32,220 bases of DNA from Rheinheimera pacifica (GTDB taxonomy: Bacteria > Pseudomonadota > Gammaproteobacteria > Enterobacterales > Alteromonadaceae): contig NZ_FNXF01000025.1 in the NCBI RefSeq assembly GCF_900108485.1, positions 1-32,220 on the forward strand, read 5' to 3'. Positions 17,387 to 26,263 of the stretch are shown piece by piece (the stretch's first letter is position 1; the number at the start of each line of letters is the position of its first letter). Below the pieces are notes generated by a model. It saw only the letters and a program-made list of their open reading frames with translations. It did not search any database and was not told where the DNA came from. The translations under genes were made by a program, and so were the position numbers.

Positions 17387-20300
17387 TTTGCGTCGCCGGC
17401 CCAGTGCCAGCCCGGCCAATAATAACAAAGGCCAGCCATTTAGCGCACCACCAGACGATTTATTTACCACAGTAATAACCTCATATGCCGTTATAGAAAT
17501 TGTCACTGTGCCATTAACACTGCCGCCACGCTGATCGCTTACGGTAAAACTGATGGTATCAGTGCCGGTATAGCCTGCTTGCGGAGTGTAGCGCAGGGTT
17601 TGTGCTGCAGTGATTGTTACCGTGCCGTTTTGTGCGCTGGCGCTGCTGATAACAAGCGTGTCGCCATCCGGATCGCTGGCATTGGCCAGCACATCAATGT
17701 CAATCGCTGTTTTATCATTAGTACTGGCTGTTGCATTGCTTACCAGCGGAGGCCTGTTGTAATACACCTCCACCGTAACCGTTGCACTGGCACTACCGTT
17801 ATTGCCATCGCTGATGCCGTAACTAAGGGTATCAGTGCCGATAAAGTCTTGTGCCGGGGTATACAGCAATGTCTGGCCATCGCCACTGATGCTTACAGTG
17901 CCAAATGCCGCTGCGGCCTGATTAATGCTCAGTGTGTCACCATCCGGATCGGTGTCATTTTGCAGCACTTCCAGCGTATGGCTTTGGTTCCATTGTACTG
18001 AGTAACTGTCGTCTGTAGCCACTGGCAACTGGTTACCATTTAGCACAACGGCAACACCACCCGGGTCAACAATAGTACTGTTAGCTAAACCGTCGGCATC
18101 GTTCGGGCCGCCATCTTCAATGGTCAGCTGAATACACCAGTGGCCGGCTGTTAAACCTGGTTGCCAGTTGCTGCTACCAGGCGGTGGGCAGAAACCCGGC
18201 TCGCCGGCAGCACTAAGCAACTGGTTACGCTCATTTTGTACAAAGTTAGTCCAGCCGGTGGCCTGGGTATATTTGCGGTAAACTGCGTTTTGTGGCACAG
18301 GTTGCCGCTGTGGTAACACCAGCGCATAACTTGCACCGGCAGTTGGCAGATTGCGCAGAATAAAGTCAAAGGTCCCGCCAATATTAGTGGCCTGCATGTC
18401 TGGTTCCAGCCATTGCAGGTCTGCACTGGTTAGCTGAATGCCGCCGGTATTGCTAAGTGCGGCTGTAGCACCTTTACGCAGACAGATACCCGGTTCACCC
18501 TCTGCAACAAACTGGGTTACAGTTAGCAGTTGTTCCGGCATTACGTTACAGTCAAAACCAGGGTCCAGATAATCCGGAATGCCATTGCCGTTGCTGTCAC
18601 CTAAACCTTCTACATTATCCGGGATCAGGTTGTTGTTGCTGTCGCTGCCATCCAGAACCGGCAATACATCCTGTACCAGCAGGTACACTTGCGCAGTATA
18701 ACTTAATGGCTCTGCAGCATTATCTGTTGCGGTTAGTGCTATCTGATAAACGCCACTACTCAGGTTTGCCGGGTCAAATACAAACTGCGATATATCGTTC
18801 GAAATATTGGTCAGTGCAGCGTCAGCCTGCCACTGCAGGCTGACTGTATCACCAGGGTTAGGATCAGTAACCTGTGCGGCAACAGTCACCACGCCTGCAG
18901 TTTTGCCCACGGTCAGCCGGATTTGATTTTGCTGCTGTGCTTCCAGCATAACTACAGGAGCCAGATTAGCCTCTGTCGCCGTAATGGTTGTGCTGGCATT
19001 GGCACCCAGGTTCAGGCTACTGCTAAGAGTAACAACAATATCTTTTTCTGCCTGGGTAGTTAAATCAGCAAAGACATCAAAGCTGATGCTTGCGCGCAGG
19101 CCGGAGCTTATTTGCACTGAACCGGCGGCCAGATTGTGTTCTGTTACTGCGCTGGCAGAACCACTCACACTATAAGCAACCTCAAGCGGATACACCGGAG
19201 ACGGGCCATTAAGTATTACCTCTATTGTCGCCGTGCTGTTGTTAATAACCGTTTGTGGCTTGCTTAATGACACCAGAGGATTAATTTGCAGTAGCTGGGT
19301 AACAGTGCTGCTCACGCCACTGGCGTCAGTTGCCCGCCAGTATAATTCGTGGCGGCCAGAAGCAAACAGCGGCGAGCCATTAACTAACGATACAGCCAAC
19401 CGGTTACCATTGCGATCAACTGCCGTAGCTACACCCACATTTACCTTGGTAAACAGGCCGCTGGCATTAACAATTAAATCATCCGGTGGTGTAATTACCG
19501 GTGCATCAGGGTTACTGCCATCAATTTGCAGGGTAACTTTTGCCTGATCACTAAACTCACCGTCAGTAATGCTGTAGCTGAAGGTGGCAGTACCACTGAA
19601 GTTTTCCGGCGCGTTAAATTGCAGCTTATTGGCCTGAATACTCACCAGGCCAATACTGGCTTTGGCAGCGGTAATGGTTAAGCTATCGCCATCCGGATCA
19701 GTATCATTTGCCAGTACATCCAGCAAATAGGTATGGTTATTACTAAATGGCAGGGTGAAATTATCATCCACTGCCACTGGCGCGGCATTAACAGAAATTA
19801 CTTCAATACTAAATGCCGCTAAGCTGGCGCTAAATTCGCCATCAGACACACTAATTACAATACCGGTTGTAGTGCCGACATGCTCTTTTGCCGGAGTACC
19901 GGTTAGTGCGCCTGTGGCAGTATCAAAACTTGCCCAGGTAGGTTTGTTTTGAATACTGAAGGTCAGGGTATCACCATCTGGATCAGTGACAGTTGGCACA
20001 AAACTGTATGCCTGCCCCTGATCCACTGAGGTAGCCGGTGAGCCTGAGATTTGCGGTGCAGAATTAGCTGGGTTGGGCGTAACTGCATTTGAAGCTGCTG
20101 AAGGATGACCAGTACCAGCAGTGTTAGCCGCCGTTACGGTAAAGGTATAGGCTGTACCATTAGTTAAACCATTCACTACAAGTGGCGAGCCAGCGCCGCT
20201 GGCTGTCAGGCCGCCGGGGGTAGAGGTAACGGTATAACCGGTAATATTAACGCCACCGGTATTTACTGGCGCGGCAAAAGCAACGCTTGCTGTAGTATCA

Positions 20301-23300
20301 CCAGCAGTAGCAACAACAGCAGTTGGTATGCCGGGTGCTACCGGGGTAACAGTAAAGGTCTGGCTTACTTGAGGAGCAGGCAAGTAGCTACCATTACCGG
20401 CCTGGTCAGCATTAATGGTACAGCTACCAGCTGTGACAAAGGTCAGGGCGCCGCCGCTGGTAATAGTACAAACAGCGGGTGTTGCTGAGGTAAAGGTTGG
20501 CGTTAAGCCGGAATCAGAGGTCGCCGTTAGCGTCGGTGTCGTACCAAAGTTCTGCGTCCCCGGGTTGTTAAAGGTAATGGTTTGGATAGCTGCAGGCGTG
20601 ACCGAATTGGAAGCCGCCGAAGCCGGGCCGGTGCCTGCAACGTTATTTGCCGTTACGGTAAAGGTATAGGCCTGGCCATTGGTTAAACCGGTCACCACAA
20701 TCGGGGATGAAGCTCCGATTATCGGCGCAACATCTGCTGGGTTTACCGTTACTGTATAACCGGTAATTGCCGAGCCGCCGATATTCACCGGGGCAACAAA
20801 GGCAACGCTGGCCTGGGTATCACCGGCGATTGCAGTACCTATCGTTGGGGCGCTGGGAACTACCGCATTTACCGTGAAGGTCCGGGATACAGTTGCAGCT
20901 GCACTAATTGCAGCATCACCCGGCTGATTGGCGTCGATGGTACAACTACCAGCAGCTACAAAGCTTAAAGTAGCGCCACTGACAGTACAGATCGCAGGCG
21001 TTGCCGAACTGAAAGTAACAACATAACCACCACCTGCTGACGAACTTGCCACCAGGGTTGGCGAGGTTCCGAAGTTTTGTGCGCCGGGATCGTTAAAGGT
21101 AATAGTTTGGTTTGCTTTGGGGGTCACAGCTTTAGAGGCCGCAGAAGACGCACTGTTGCCTTTAACATTGGTTGCTGTGACAGTAAAAGTGTATGCAGTG
21201 CCGTTAGTCAGGCCATTTACGGTGATGACACAAGCTGCAGGGCCGGCACAATTGCCTGATGCACCGCCGGGACTGGCAATCGCGGTATAAGCGGTAATTG
21301 CCGAACCGCCGTTATTAGCCGGAGCGCTAAAGGTTACACTGGCCTGGGCATTACCCGCTGTGGCAATGCCTATGATAGGAGCGTCAGGTACTGTTAAACC
21401 ATCAACCAACACAGATGCGGTACTGCCGACACTGTTCAGTGTCAAATTCATATTATTACCGGCGCCATCTTTTAGTGTACCGCCATTGGCTTGAATCACA
21501 GCCGTAACAGTAATACCGTTAGGATCAAAGTCGCCGCTTTGCACAGTGTAACGGAATACGATTGCAGACGTACCGCTGCCGCTAAGGTAAGTCGCATAGC
21601 GTGTGGTGGCTCCTACAGTAAGAGCGATCCTAGGCGTGCCACCAGTAGTATCAAGAATGATGTTTTCGCTGGTATTGACAATAAAATCAAGGCTTTGCCC
21701 TGCAATATAGGTGCCATTGGCCGGAACGCTGACACTTGCCACTGTCGGCACTACATTATCTACATCAACATTGCTGGTATCGGCCCGGGTCGTACTGTTA
21801 CCAGCGTTATCGGTAGCTGTAACCGATATATTGCGGCCAGCAGCTTCTATTGCACCGGCAGCTATAGTGTACGTGGCTGTCCAGGTGCCTGCGCTGTTGG
21901 TAGCGGCAACTGTACCGCCACCAAACTGACTGAAATTAACAGTAACGCCGCTAATGGTATCGCTGTTGTTATCACCACCTGCGGTATTGTTCCAGGTAGC
22001 GGTTACTGTATCGCCGACAATATAAGTTCCTCCTAAGCCGGTCGCGCCAGAAATGCTGATATTGGCGTCAGTTACTGTGGGGGCTATGTTATCGACAGTG
22101 GCATTACTGGTATCTGCGGTAGTAGTAGGGCCATCCGCATTGTTGGCTGTGATACTGACATTACGATTGATTGCATCAATGGCACCTGCTGCAATGGTAT
22201 AAGAGGCTGTCCAGATACTTGCGTTATTGGTTGCAGCCACGGCGGCACCGCCGCCAAACTGGGTAAAGTCTGCCGTAACGCCGGTAATACCTGGGTTATT
22301 ATCTCCGCCTGCGGTATTGTTCCAGGTTGCGCTGATGGTATCACCAATTTTATAAGCGCCGCCGGTGCCCGTGGCGCCGGAAATGCTGATATTACCATCG
22401 GTAACGGTTGGCGGCGGAGGGGGTAAAGCTATAAAGCTACCACCAGCAGTTCCCACCGAAGTGGTAACTGTGCCATCGTCATCTCCTCCCCAGTTGTTAC
22501 GGTTGGCAATTCGCGCCAGCCAGCCCGTGCGATCGGTACTGCTGGTAGGGCCGGTATAGGCCACATTATCAAATTGCTGGAATCCTGCACCGACTGCGCC
22601 CGGATTTGTTAGCAGGCCCACTGCATTCGAGCCATTAGTTAACGCATTCTGACTTCCGACACCATTGGGAATCATGGACTCCACTAATGTTGCAGTGATA
22701 GCTGTTTGCCAAAAGTTAGCATCAAGGTTTGTGTTACGCGAAGCGTTCAGGCCGAAAATAAAATAAGGATTAGTGTCAGAATCTTGATAAATAAAGATCT
22801 GCTCACCACCAATTGTCATGGCGTTCGCAACGGTGTAGTACGCTATGTCTATGCTGATGTCGTCAGTAAGGTCTGTGTTACCGGCGGTGATATTTACCAA
22901 TTGAGTTGGTGGCACATCATCTGAACCACCAAGCACTAGCCTGAACAAGGTGCCTGCGCTATATGGTTCCGAAGTTGTCCAAACTATTACTCCATCTCCT
23001 GTTCCTGGTGGAGTAAAAGCCCCGCCACCTGCTTGATCCCACCCTCGGTCAGTAATTTTTATCACTGTTCCTGCTGGAATATTCACCAAAGTTGCAAAAT
23101 GAATAGCTTGTGTATCGGAGCGGGCATTTATACCTAAAACAACCATATCTCCAGCATTGAGGGTTGCCAGTACATGGGGATAATCCACGCTGGCTAAAGC
23201 ACGGCTCAGGTCTACATCACCTATTGTGCGCTCCAGCACCCAGTCCCCACCGTGCAGGTAACTGCCAGTCCAGTTTTCAGATGCTGCGATATTGGCTCCC

Positions 23301-23731
23301 GTATAACGGGCGATTTCATTTAGAAAGTGTTTACCTTTGCTGCCATAGGCCACCTGGCAACCGTAAATATAAAGACTGCCTGAGTTACCCAATGCAGTAC
23401 CAATTTGGGATAAATCACTTGATTTAGCCTGAATATTGTCCAGAGACAACCAGGTATTACCCGCTTGAATTTCACCATCGCGGCCATGAGAAATTAAATG
23501 AATTTGTGCGATATTGCGCTGACCATAAAGCTCTTCGGCAATCTGGCTAATACCGTCGCGGTCTGCTTGCAGGATTCTTAGTTCAGCATCTGCAGGGAGG
23601 TCACCGATCAGTTGCTGATAATCTTTAACTGCCGGGTCAACAAAAACCCATGTTGTTTTGTTTGCAGGCAGGCTTTGTTCAGCGGCCTGAGCAGAGAATG
23701 AGATTGTTGCCAGTGACAAGCTGCACAGCAA
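16784..23731 (-). CDS. Giant DUF4347 surface protein with GlyGly-CTERM and fused outer-membrane barrel
   Basis: The open frame encodes about 2315 residues. After a signal-peptide core comes a DUF4347 domain (about 25-190) with His82 (LISHGRDG) and Cys125 (IYGCQ), a dyad that resembles caspase-fold peptidases. A lamin-tail-like beta domain follows (about 192-430). Then come two Ig-like repeats of 110 residues, three FN3 domains alternating with two QTITF-type modules, cadherin/Ig-like modules with DPDGD calcium motifs, a TSP3-like DSNGNG stretch, a choice-of-anchor-U-like region and two more tandem DPDGD modules. A GlyGly-CTERM signal lies at about 2094-2115 (SGGALNGWPLLLLAGLALG, then RRRK). 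Without a stop, a second signal-like segment (from Met2116) and a 200-residue beta-barrel ending in SYSF follow. The first residue is a TTG with no ribosome site; see the separate leader entry. Confidence 0.88.
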   Translation of the reverse strand: MLCSLSLATISFSAQAAEQSLPANKTTWVFVDPAVKDYQQLIGDLPADAELRILQADRDGISQIAEELYGQRNIAQIHLISHGRDGEIQAGNTWLSLDNIQAKSSDLSQIGTALGNSGSLYIYGCQVAYGSKGKHFLNEIARYTGANIAASENWTGSYLHGGDWVLERTIGDVDLSRALASVDYPHVLATLNAGDMVVLGINARSDTQAIHFATLVNIPAGTVIKITDRGWDQAGGGAFTPPGTGDGVIVWTTSEPYSAGTLFRLVLGGSDDVPPTQLVNITAGNTDLTDDISIDIAYYTVANAMTIGGEQIFIYQDSDTNPYFIFGLNASRNTNLDANFWQTAITATLVESMIPNGVGSQNALTNGSNAVGLLTNPGAVGAGFQQFDNVAYTGPTSSTDRTGWLARIANRNNWGGDDDGTVTTSVGTAGGSFIALPPPPPTVTDGNISISGATGTGGAYKIGDTISATWNNTAGGDNNPGITGVTADFTQFGGGAAVAATNNASIWTASYTIAAGAIDAINRNVSITANNADGPTTTADTSNATVDNIAPTVTDANISISGATGLGGTYIVGDTVTATWNNTAGGDNNSDTISGVTVNFSQFGGGTVAATNSAGTWTATYTIAAGAIEAAGRNISVTATDNAGNSTTRADTSNVDVDNVVPTVASVSVPANGTYIAGQSLDFIVNTSENIILDTTGGTPRIALTVGATTRYATYLSGSGTSAIVFRYTVQSGDFDPNGITVTAVIQANGGTLKDGAGNNMNLTLNSVGSTASVLVDGLTVPDAPIIGIATAGNAQASVTFSAPANNGGSAITAYTAIASPGGASGNCAGPAACVITVNGLTNGTAYTFTVTATNVKGNSASSAASKAVTPKANQTITFNDPGAQNFGTSPTLVASSSAGGGYVVTFSSATPAICTVSGATLSFVAAGSCTIDANQPGDAAISAAATVSRTFTVNAVVPSAPTIGTAIAGDTQASVAFVAPVNIGGSAITGYTVTVNPADVAPIIGASSPIVVTGLTNGQAYTFTVTANNVAGTGPASAASNSVTPAAIQTITFNNPGTQNFGTTPTLTATSDSGLTPTFTSATPAVCTITSGGALTFVTAGSCTINADQAGNGSYLPAPQVSQTFTVTPVAPGIPTAVVATAGDTTASVAFAAPVNTGGVNITGYTVTSTPGGLTASGAGSPLVVNGLTNGTAYTFTVTAANTAGTGHPSAASNAVTPNPANSAPQISGSPATSVDQGQAYSFVPTVTDPDGDTLTFSIQNKPTWASFDTATGALTGTPAKEHVGTTTGIVISVSDGEFSASLAAFSIEVISVNAAPVAVDDNFTLPFSNNHTYLLDVLANDTDPDGDSLTITAAKASIGLVSIQANKLQFNAPENFSGTATFSYSITDGEFSDQAKVTLQIDGSNPDAPVITPPDDLIVNASGLFTKVNVGVATAVDRNGNRLAVSLVNGSPLFASGRHELYWRATDASGVSSTVTQLLQINPLVSLSKPQTVINNSTATIEVILNGPSPVYPLEVAYSVSGSASAVTEHNLAAGSVQISSGLRASISFDVFADLTTQAEKDIVVTLSSSLNLGANASTTITATEANLAPVVMLEAQQQNQIRLTVGKTAGVVTVAAQVTDPNPGDTVSLQWQADAALTNISNDISQFVFDPANLSSGVYQIALTATDNAAEPLSYTAQVYLLVQDVLPVLDGSDSNNNLIPDNVEGLGDSNGNGIPDYLDPGFDCNVMPEQLLTVTQFVAEGEPGICLRKGATAALSNTGGIQLTSADLQWLEPDMQATNIGGTFDFILRNLPTAGASYALVLPQRQPVPQNAVYRKYTQATGWTNFVQNERNQLLSAAGEPGFCPPPGSSNWQPGLTAGHWCIQLTIEDGGPNDADGLANSTIVDPGGVAVVLNGNQLPVATDDSYSVQWNQSHTLEVLQNDTDPDGDTLSINQAAAAFGTVSISGDGQTLLYTPAQDFIGTDTLSYGISDGNNGSASATVTVEVYYNRPPLVSNATASTNDKTAIDIDVLANASDPDGDTLVISSASAQNGTVTITAAQTLRYTPQAGYTGTDTISFTVSDQRGGSVNGTVTISITAYEVITVVNKSSGGALNGWPLLLLAGLALGRRRKMLLKPVLLLAALLSFNTQANWSLDVMFGKSTTRQSTSEILAQLPANAELLQYDDSGKSWALGLSYYFTPRLAVQAHYVDLGDASVSMRGETLTPEAFHQAVSDIGPMLAKGVRSGLSYHVWQHAGWSATVQAGVFAWNSETNSTAGDNLIRYKTSDTDIYWALGASYALDEHIALQAVFNRYHLEGNKADNIMLGVSYSF
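20070..21395 (-). repeat. Tandem FN3 / QTITF modules within the giant gene
   Basis: Two complete units of about 525 bp (21395-20866 and 20865-20341) and a third, shorter unit repeat the order FN3 domain, then a QTITF-(N/F)-PG-QNFGT module. Landmarks are GLTNG(T/Q)AYTFTV in each FN3 and ATSAVCT-like SATPA-C-T in each second module. The units are diverged but clearly homologous. Confidence 0.8.
21748..22407 (-). repeat. Two 330-bp Ig-like repeats within the giant gene
   Basis: The two units each begin TVTD(G/A)NISISGATG and share WNNTAGGDNN, FGGG and YTIAAGAI. The DNA is also similar, for example CTGCGGTATTGTTCCAGG occurs in both. A third, degenerate start (TVASVSVPANGTY) follows. Confidence 0.82.
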
Positions 23732-23819
23732 TAAAACAGCGACTTAGGCTATTTATATTAAATGCGGTAGCAGCAAAATTTTTCATCCGGGAACAAAAGC
23801 TGTAATCAGACCGTGACAT
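23732..23819 (-). other. Probable true start and leader of the giant protein, out of frame by one base
   Basis: The ATG at 23819 has an excellent ribosome site (AAGGAAATACT just before it) and reads MSRSDYSFCSRMKNFAATAF. This frame meets the main frame if one T is removed from the T4 run at 23733-23736; the joined product then reads SLSRCLLLCSLSLATISF into SAQA, a complete signal peptide with an extended N-terminal region. The main frame has a stop at 23744-23746 and no good start of its own. So the gene either carries a frameshift or the run is miscalled. Confidence 0.68.
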
Positions 23820-23933
23820 AGTATTTCCTTAATAAACAATATAGATTTTTTCTGGCAGGTATCCTTTGCCCGCCGTCAAAAAAATAAAACATAGTGTTAA
23901 AGCCACGGTATTTAAAACCGCTGCATATCAAAC

Positions 23934-24521
23934 TTAATTACGTGGTGGATAAATCCCCGTTAGCGCAATAATAAAGTTCATTCCAAGGTAAGGGTTACGA
24001 GTCGGCACAGGTTGATTTGCGCCAGTGTATGCGCCCTGCGCCGTTATGTTTGCATTAAATGGCGCTAGGGTGGTGGAACTACCTGAATTCAGCGGTGCAT
24101 AAATGTCAACTTCAGCCCCTGCTGCGGTATCGACAGCAGTGGATAATACGCTGTTACTTGCTGGTGTTTTAGATGTGCCGTTACTGGTATTTGCTGGTAT
24201 AGCGATAGCTGCGGTACCGGCCAGTGATACATTAAAACTTGGAAGTTGTGCTTGGTTTAGCGTTACCTGTTCTGTGCCAGCAACCTGACCAAGTGCGACA
24301 TTGCTTAATCCGGGGCCGGTACCGGTACCTACCGGGCTGCGGCTTTGCAGATTGGGTAAACCGAAGGTTGTCGTACCGTTACCACCATAAGTTGTGCCTA
24401 ATATTGTGAACAAAGCCTGATAGTTTTGAATTGGTAGCAGTTGCCCTTGGCAAAATGCCCAGTCTTGTGGGGCAAAAGTACCTGCAAACATGCGTATTTC
24501 GCCGATAAATGGATCAGCCAT
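23934..24521 (-). CDS. Phage-tail-collar-domain (MdpB-like) protein
   Basis: A 195-residue protein of the microcystin-dependent-protein/tail-collar family. Its N-terminal 70 residues are the collar domain (FIGEIRMFAGTFAPQDWAFCQGQLLPI, then LFTILGTTYGGNG, TFGLPNLQSRSPVG). The middle is an Ala/Ser/Thr/Asn-rich beta region and the end, NPYLGMNFIIALTGIYP, is conserved in the family. In phage tails the domain trimerises near the fibre; bacterial chromosomal copies occur without other phage genes, as here. The start has AAGGA at a good distance. It follows the GNAT gene by 136 bp and precedes the giant gene, on the same strand. Confidence 0.92.
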   Translation of the reverse strand: MADPFIGEIRMFAGTFAPQDWAFCQGQLLPIQNYQALFTILGTTYGGNGTTTFGLPNLQSRSPVGTGTGPGLSNVALGQVAGTEQVTLNQAQLPSFNVSLAGTAAIAIPANTSNGTSKTPASNSVLSTAVDTAAGAEVDIYAPLNSGSSTTLAPFNANITAQGAYTGANQPVPTRNPYLGMNFIIALTGIYPPRN

Positions 24522-24657
24522 ATTGTGTTCCTTATTTAGAAGTTAATAGTTTAAGTTATGAGGGGTTTTTGCGCTAGCTGAATACAGGCTTAACGGTAGT
24601 TGAGTGTGAGCAATAAAGCAACAATTTGCGTTTGTTAGCAGATTTTTTTTAACAGTT

Positions 24658-25164
24658 TTACCTGCTTTGTGAATGGCTAAATTGCCAACACATGCTGTAA
24701 TGAAAGTCTTGTTGCTGCGTAATGCCAAAACCCAGTTTAAGGTACAACGCGAGGGCGCGCTGATTAGCGTGATCAACCGACAGTTTTAGTGGCAACTGCT
24801 GTTTGCTTGCCAATGCCTGTAACGCCTTAATCAGTGCAGTGCCATAACCCTTGCCCTGATGCTGTTGCAGTATAGACAAATCCATCAGGCGTATGTCGTG
24901 GCTACTGTGATTGACAGTTAATTGCCCGGCGGGTGTATTATGCAGTAACACAATAAATACTTCTGCTCCGGGGGCTTGTTGCCGGTAAGATGCCTGCTGC
25001 AGCTGAAATTGCTGCTCTGCCAAATGTGTTGCTAAAGCCTCTGGTAAGCCCATCTGGCTGAAAACCGGCCTGCTGCTGGCAAATAGCTGCAATAAAAACG
25101 GCCTGTCATCTGCTGTTGCAAGGCGCAGTGTCAGATTAAACGGCAGGTAGGTGGTTAAGTTCAT
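24658..25164 (-). CDS. GNAT-family N-acetyltransferase
   Basis: The ATG at 25164 (MNLTTYL), with GGAACG just before it, is the likely start, giving 168 residues; a longer frame to 25281 lies wholly inside the sulfotransferase gene. GNAT motifs are present: LRLATADDRPFLLQLFA at the N-terminus, the acetyl-CoA-binding motif A (LSILQQHQGKGYGTALIKAL, with Q-x-x-G-K-G) and motif B (LSVDHANQRALALYLKLGF). It transfers an acyl group from acyl-CoA to an amine of unknown identity. It overlaps the preceding gene by 29 bp, so it is translationally coupled as the last of four modifying-enzyme genes. Confidence 0.9.
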   Translation of the reverse strand: MNLTTYLPFNLTLRLATADDRPFLLQLFASSRPVFSQMGLPEALATHLAEQQFQLQQASYRQQAPGAEVFIVLLHNTPAGQLTVNHSSHDIRLMDLSILQQHQGKGYGTALIKALQALASKQQLPLKLSVDHANQRALALYLKLGFGITQQQDFHYSMCWQFSHSQSR

Positions 25165-26263
25165 CTGCGTTCCAGTCGTGGCATTGTAAATGTAGTAAAT
25201 GATATTGCTGCGCCAGTTCAGGGCTGCAGTCAGATGCTGCCGGTTCAGCAGGCCGGTAGAACTGGCCGCTGTTTTTAGCATCCAATTTCAGGTGCTGCTG
25301 CCAGGTCATTATTTCGCTGTCGCTCAGGGCTAAACCGGTAAGCTGTTGCCACTGCGTATTGCTAAGTTGGATCAACTGCTGATAATCAATCAAAGTGCTG
25401 TTGCCGGTTTTAACAAGTTGTGCAGTAAATTGCATTAACTGCGTCAATTTTTGCTGTTGATAGGTAATAAGATCTTCGGCCTGGCAATTGTCATCAAGCC
25501 AGACTGTAACGCGTTGTTTCACCATATGGCGGCCTGCTTCACGCTGGTGTGAGCGTAATATAGCGGCCGGTTGTCTTATCAGGCACAGGTTTTTTGCATC
25601 GGGAAATGCCGTTTGCCACAGGCGCCATTGTTGTAAATCCCAGGCATTGGTTTTAATAATGATGCTGGAACATTCCGGCCAGGGGCCGCTTTGCAGATGC
25701 ACCAGCAATTGCAGTAGCTCTTTGGTTCTGTCTTGCCAGACCGGATCGGTTAACACATCGCTGATTAACATAGACTCTGACAACACCAGACAGCCGGCAA
25801 CAGACATCATACTGGATGCCAGCAAAGTTGAGCCGGTTCTGGACCAGTGAAATATCAACAAGGCAGGTGCCACTTTGGCAGGGGTTGCAACAGCCAGTAA
25901 ATCCGCTAGCAGGCTGTAAGGCTGAATCAATGTCGCCAGCAGGCTCGGGCGGTTTGCGGCGATATAATCGGCCAGAAAAGGCTGTTGTGGTTTTTCGTTG
26001 GCCAGCAGCCAGCGCACGCTTTGTTGGTTTGACTGATAAGCATAAGGAAACCAGCAGCGGTTAAATTCTGTGCTTGCCGGTACTACTGCCCGGGCATTTT
26101 GCTGACGCAGAAAGGTAAGTATTTGTTGTTCTGTCAGATCCGGCCAGTCAAGATAGCGCGCCAGCAGATCGCAAAAGTGGGCCATGCTATGTTGTGCCGC
26201 CAATTGTTGCAACTGTTGGCGGTTGTGTAACAACTTTATATAGCGTTGTGTCAGGTCGTTCAT
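25136..26263 (-). CDS. Sulfotransferase-like protein
   Basis: A 375-residue protein with the two PAPS-binding signatures of sulfotransferases: a 5'-phosphosulfate loop near residues 138-148 (FHWSRTGSTLLAS) and a 3'-phosphate-binding stretch with Arg230 and Ser238 (LCLIRQPAAILRSHQ). The helical N-terminal 130 residues are of unknown function. The predicted reaction is transfer of a sulfuryl group from PAPS to a hydroxyl or amine; the acceptor cannot be read from sequence. Its ATG overlaps the stop of the methyltransferase-dioxygenase gene by 4 bp, which indicates translational coupling. Confidence 0.82.
   Translation of the reverse strand: MNDLTQRYIKLLHNRQQLQQLAAQHSMAHFCDLLARYLDWPDLTEQQILTFLRQQNARAVVPASTEFNRCWFPYAYQSNQQSVRWLLANEKPQQPFLADYIAANRPSLLATLIQPYSLLADLLAVATPAKVAPALLIFHWSRTGSTLLASSMMSVAGCLVLSESMLISDVLTDPVWQDRTKELLQLLVHLQSGPWPECSSIIIKTNAWDLQQWRLWQTAFPDAKNLCLIRQPAAILRSHQREAGRHMVKQRVTVWLDDNCQAEDLITYQQQKLTQLMQFTAQLVKTGNSTLIDYQQLIQLSNTQWQQLTGLALSDSEIMTWQQHLKLDAKNSGQFYRPAEPAASDCSPELAQQYHLLHLQCHDWNADELNHLPAV

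Noticed and set aside
20415..22036. Plus-strand open frames over the giant gene
   Set aside because: They are low-complexity Val/Ala/Thr-rich shadows of the repeat-coding minus strand.
20070..22407. A CRISPR-like or satellite repeat array
   Set aside because: The periodicity is 330 and 525 bp, diverged and in frame; it encodes protein domains.
23733..23746. Programmed ribosomal frameshift in the giant gene leader
   Set aside because: There is no recognised slippery heptamer or stimulating structure; a homopolymer error or mutation is simpler.
23820..23933. A riboswitch before the giant gene
   Set aside because: Some short complementary stretches occur, but no conserved core of a known class could be matched.
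23934..24521. A prophage, suggested by the tail-collar protein
   Set aside because: No other capsid, tail, integrase or lysis gene is nearby; chromosomal collar/MdpB proteins are known outside phages.
25165..25281. N-terminal extension of the GNAT protein
   Set aside because: It lies wholly in the sulfotransferase gene, and the ATG at 25164 has a ribosome site and begins at the domain start.
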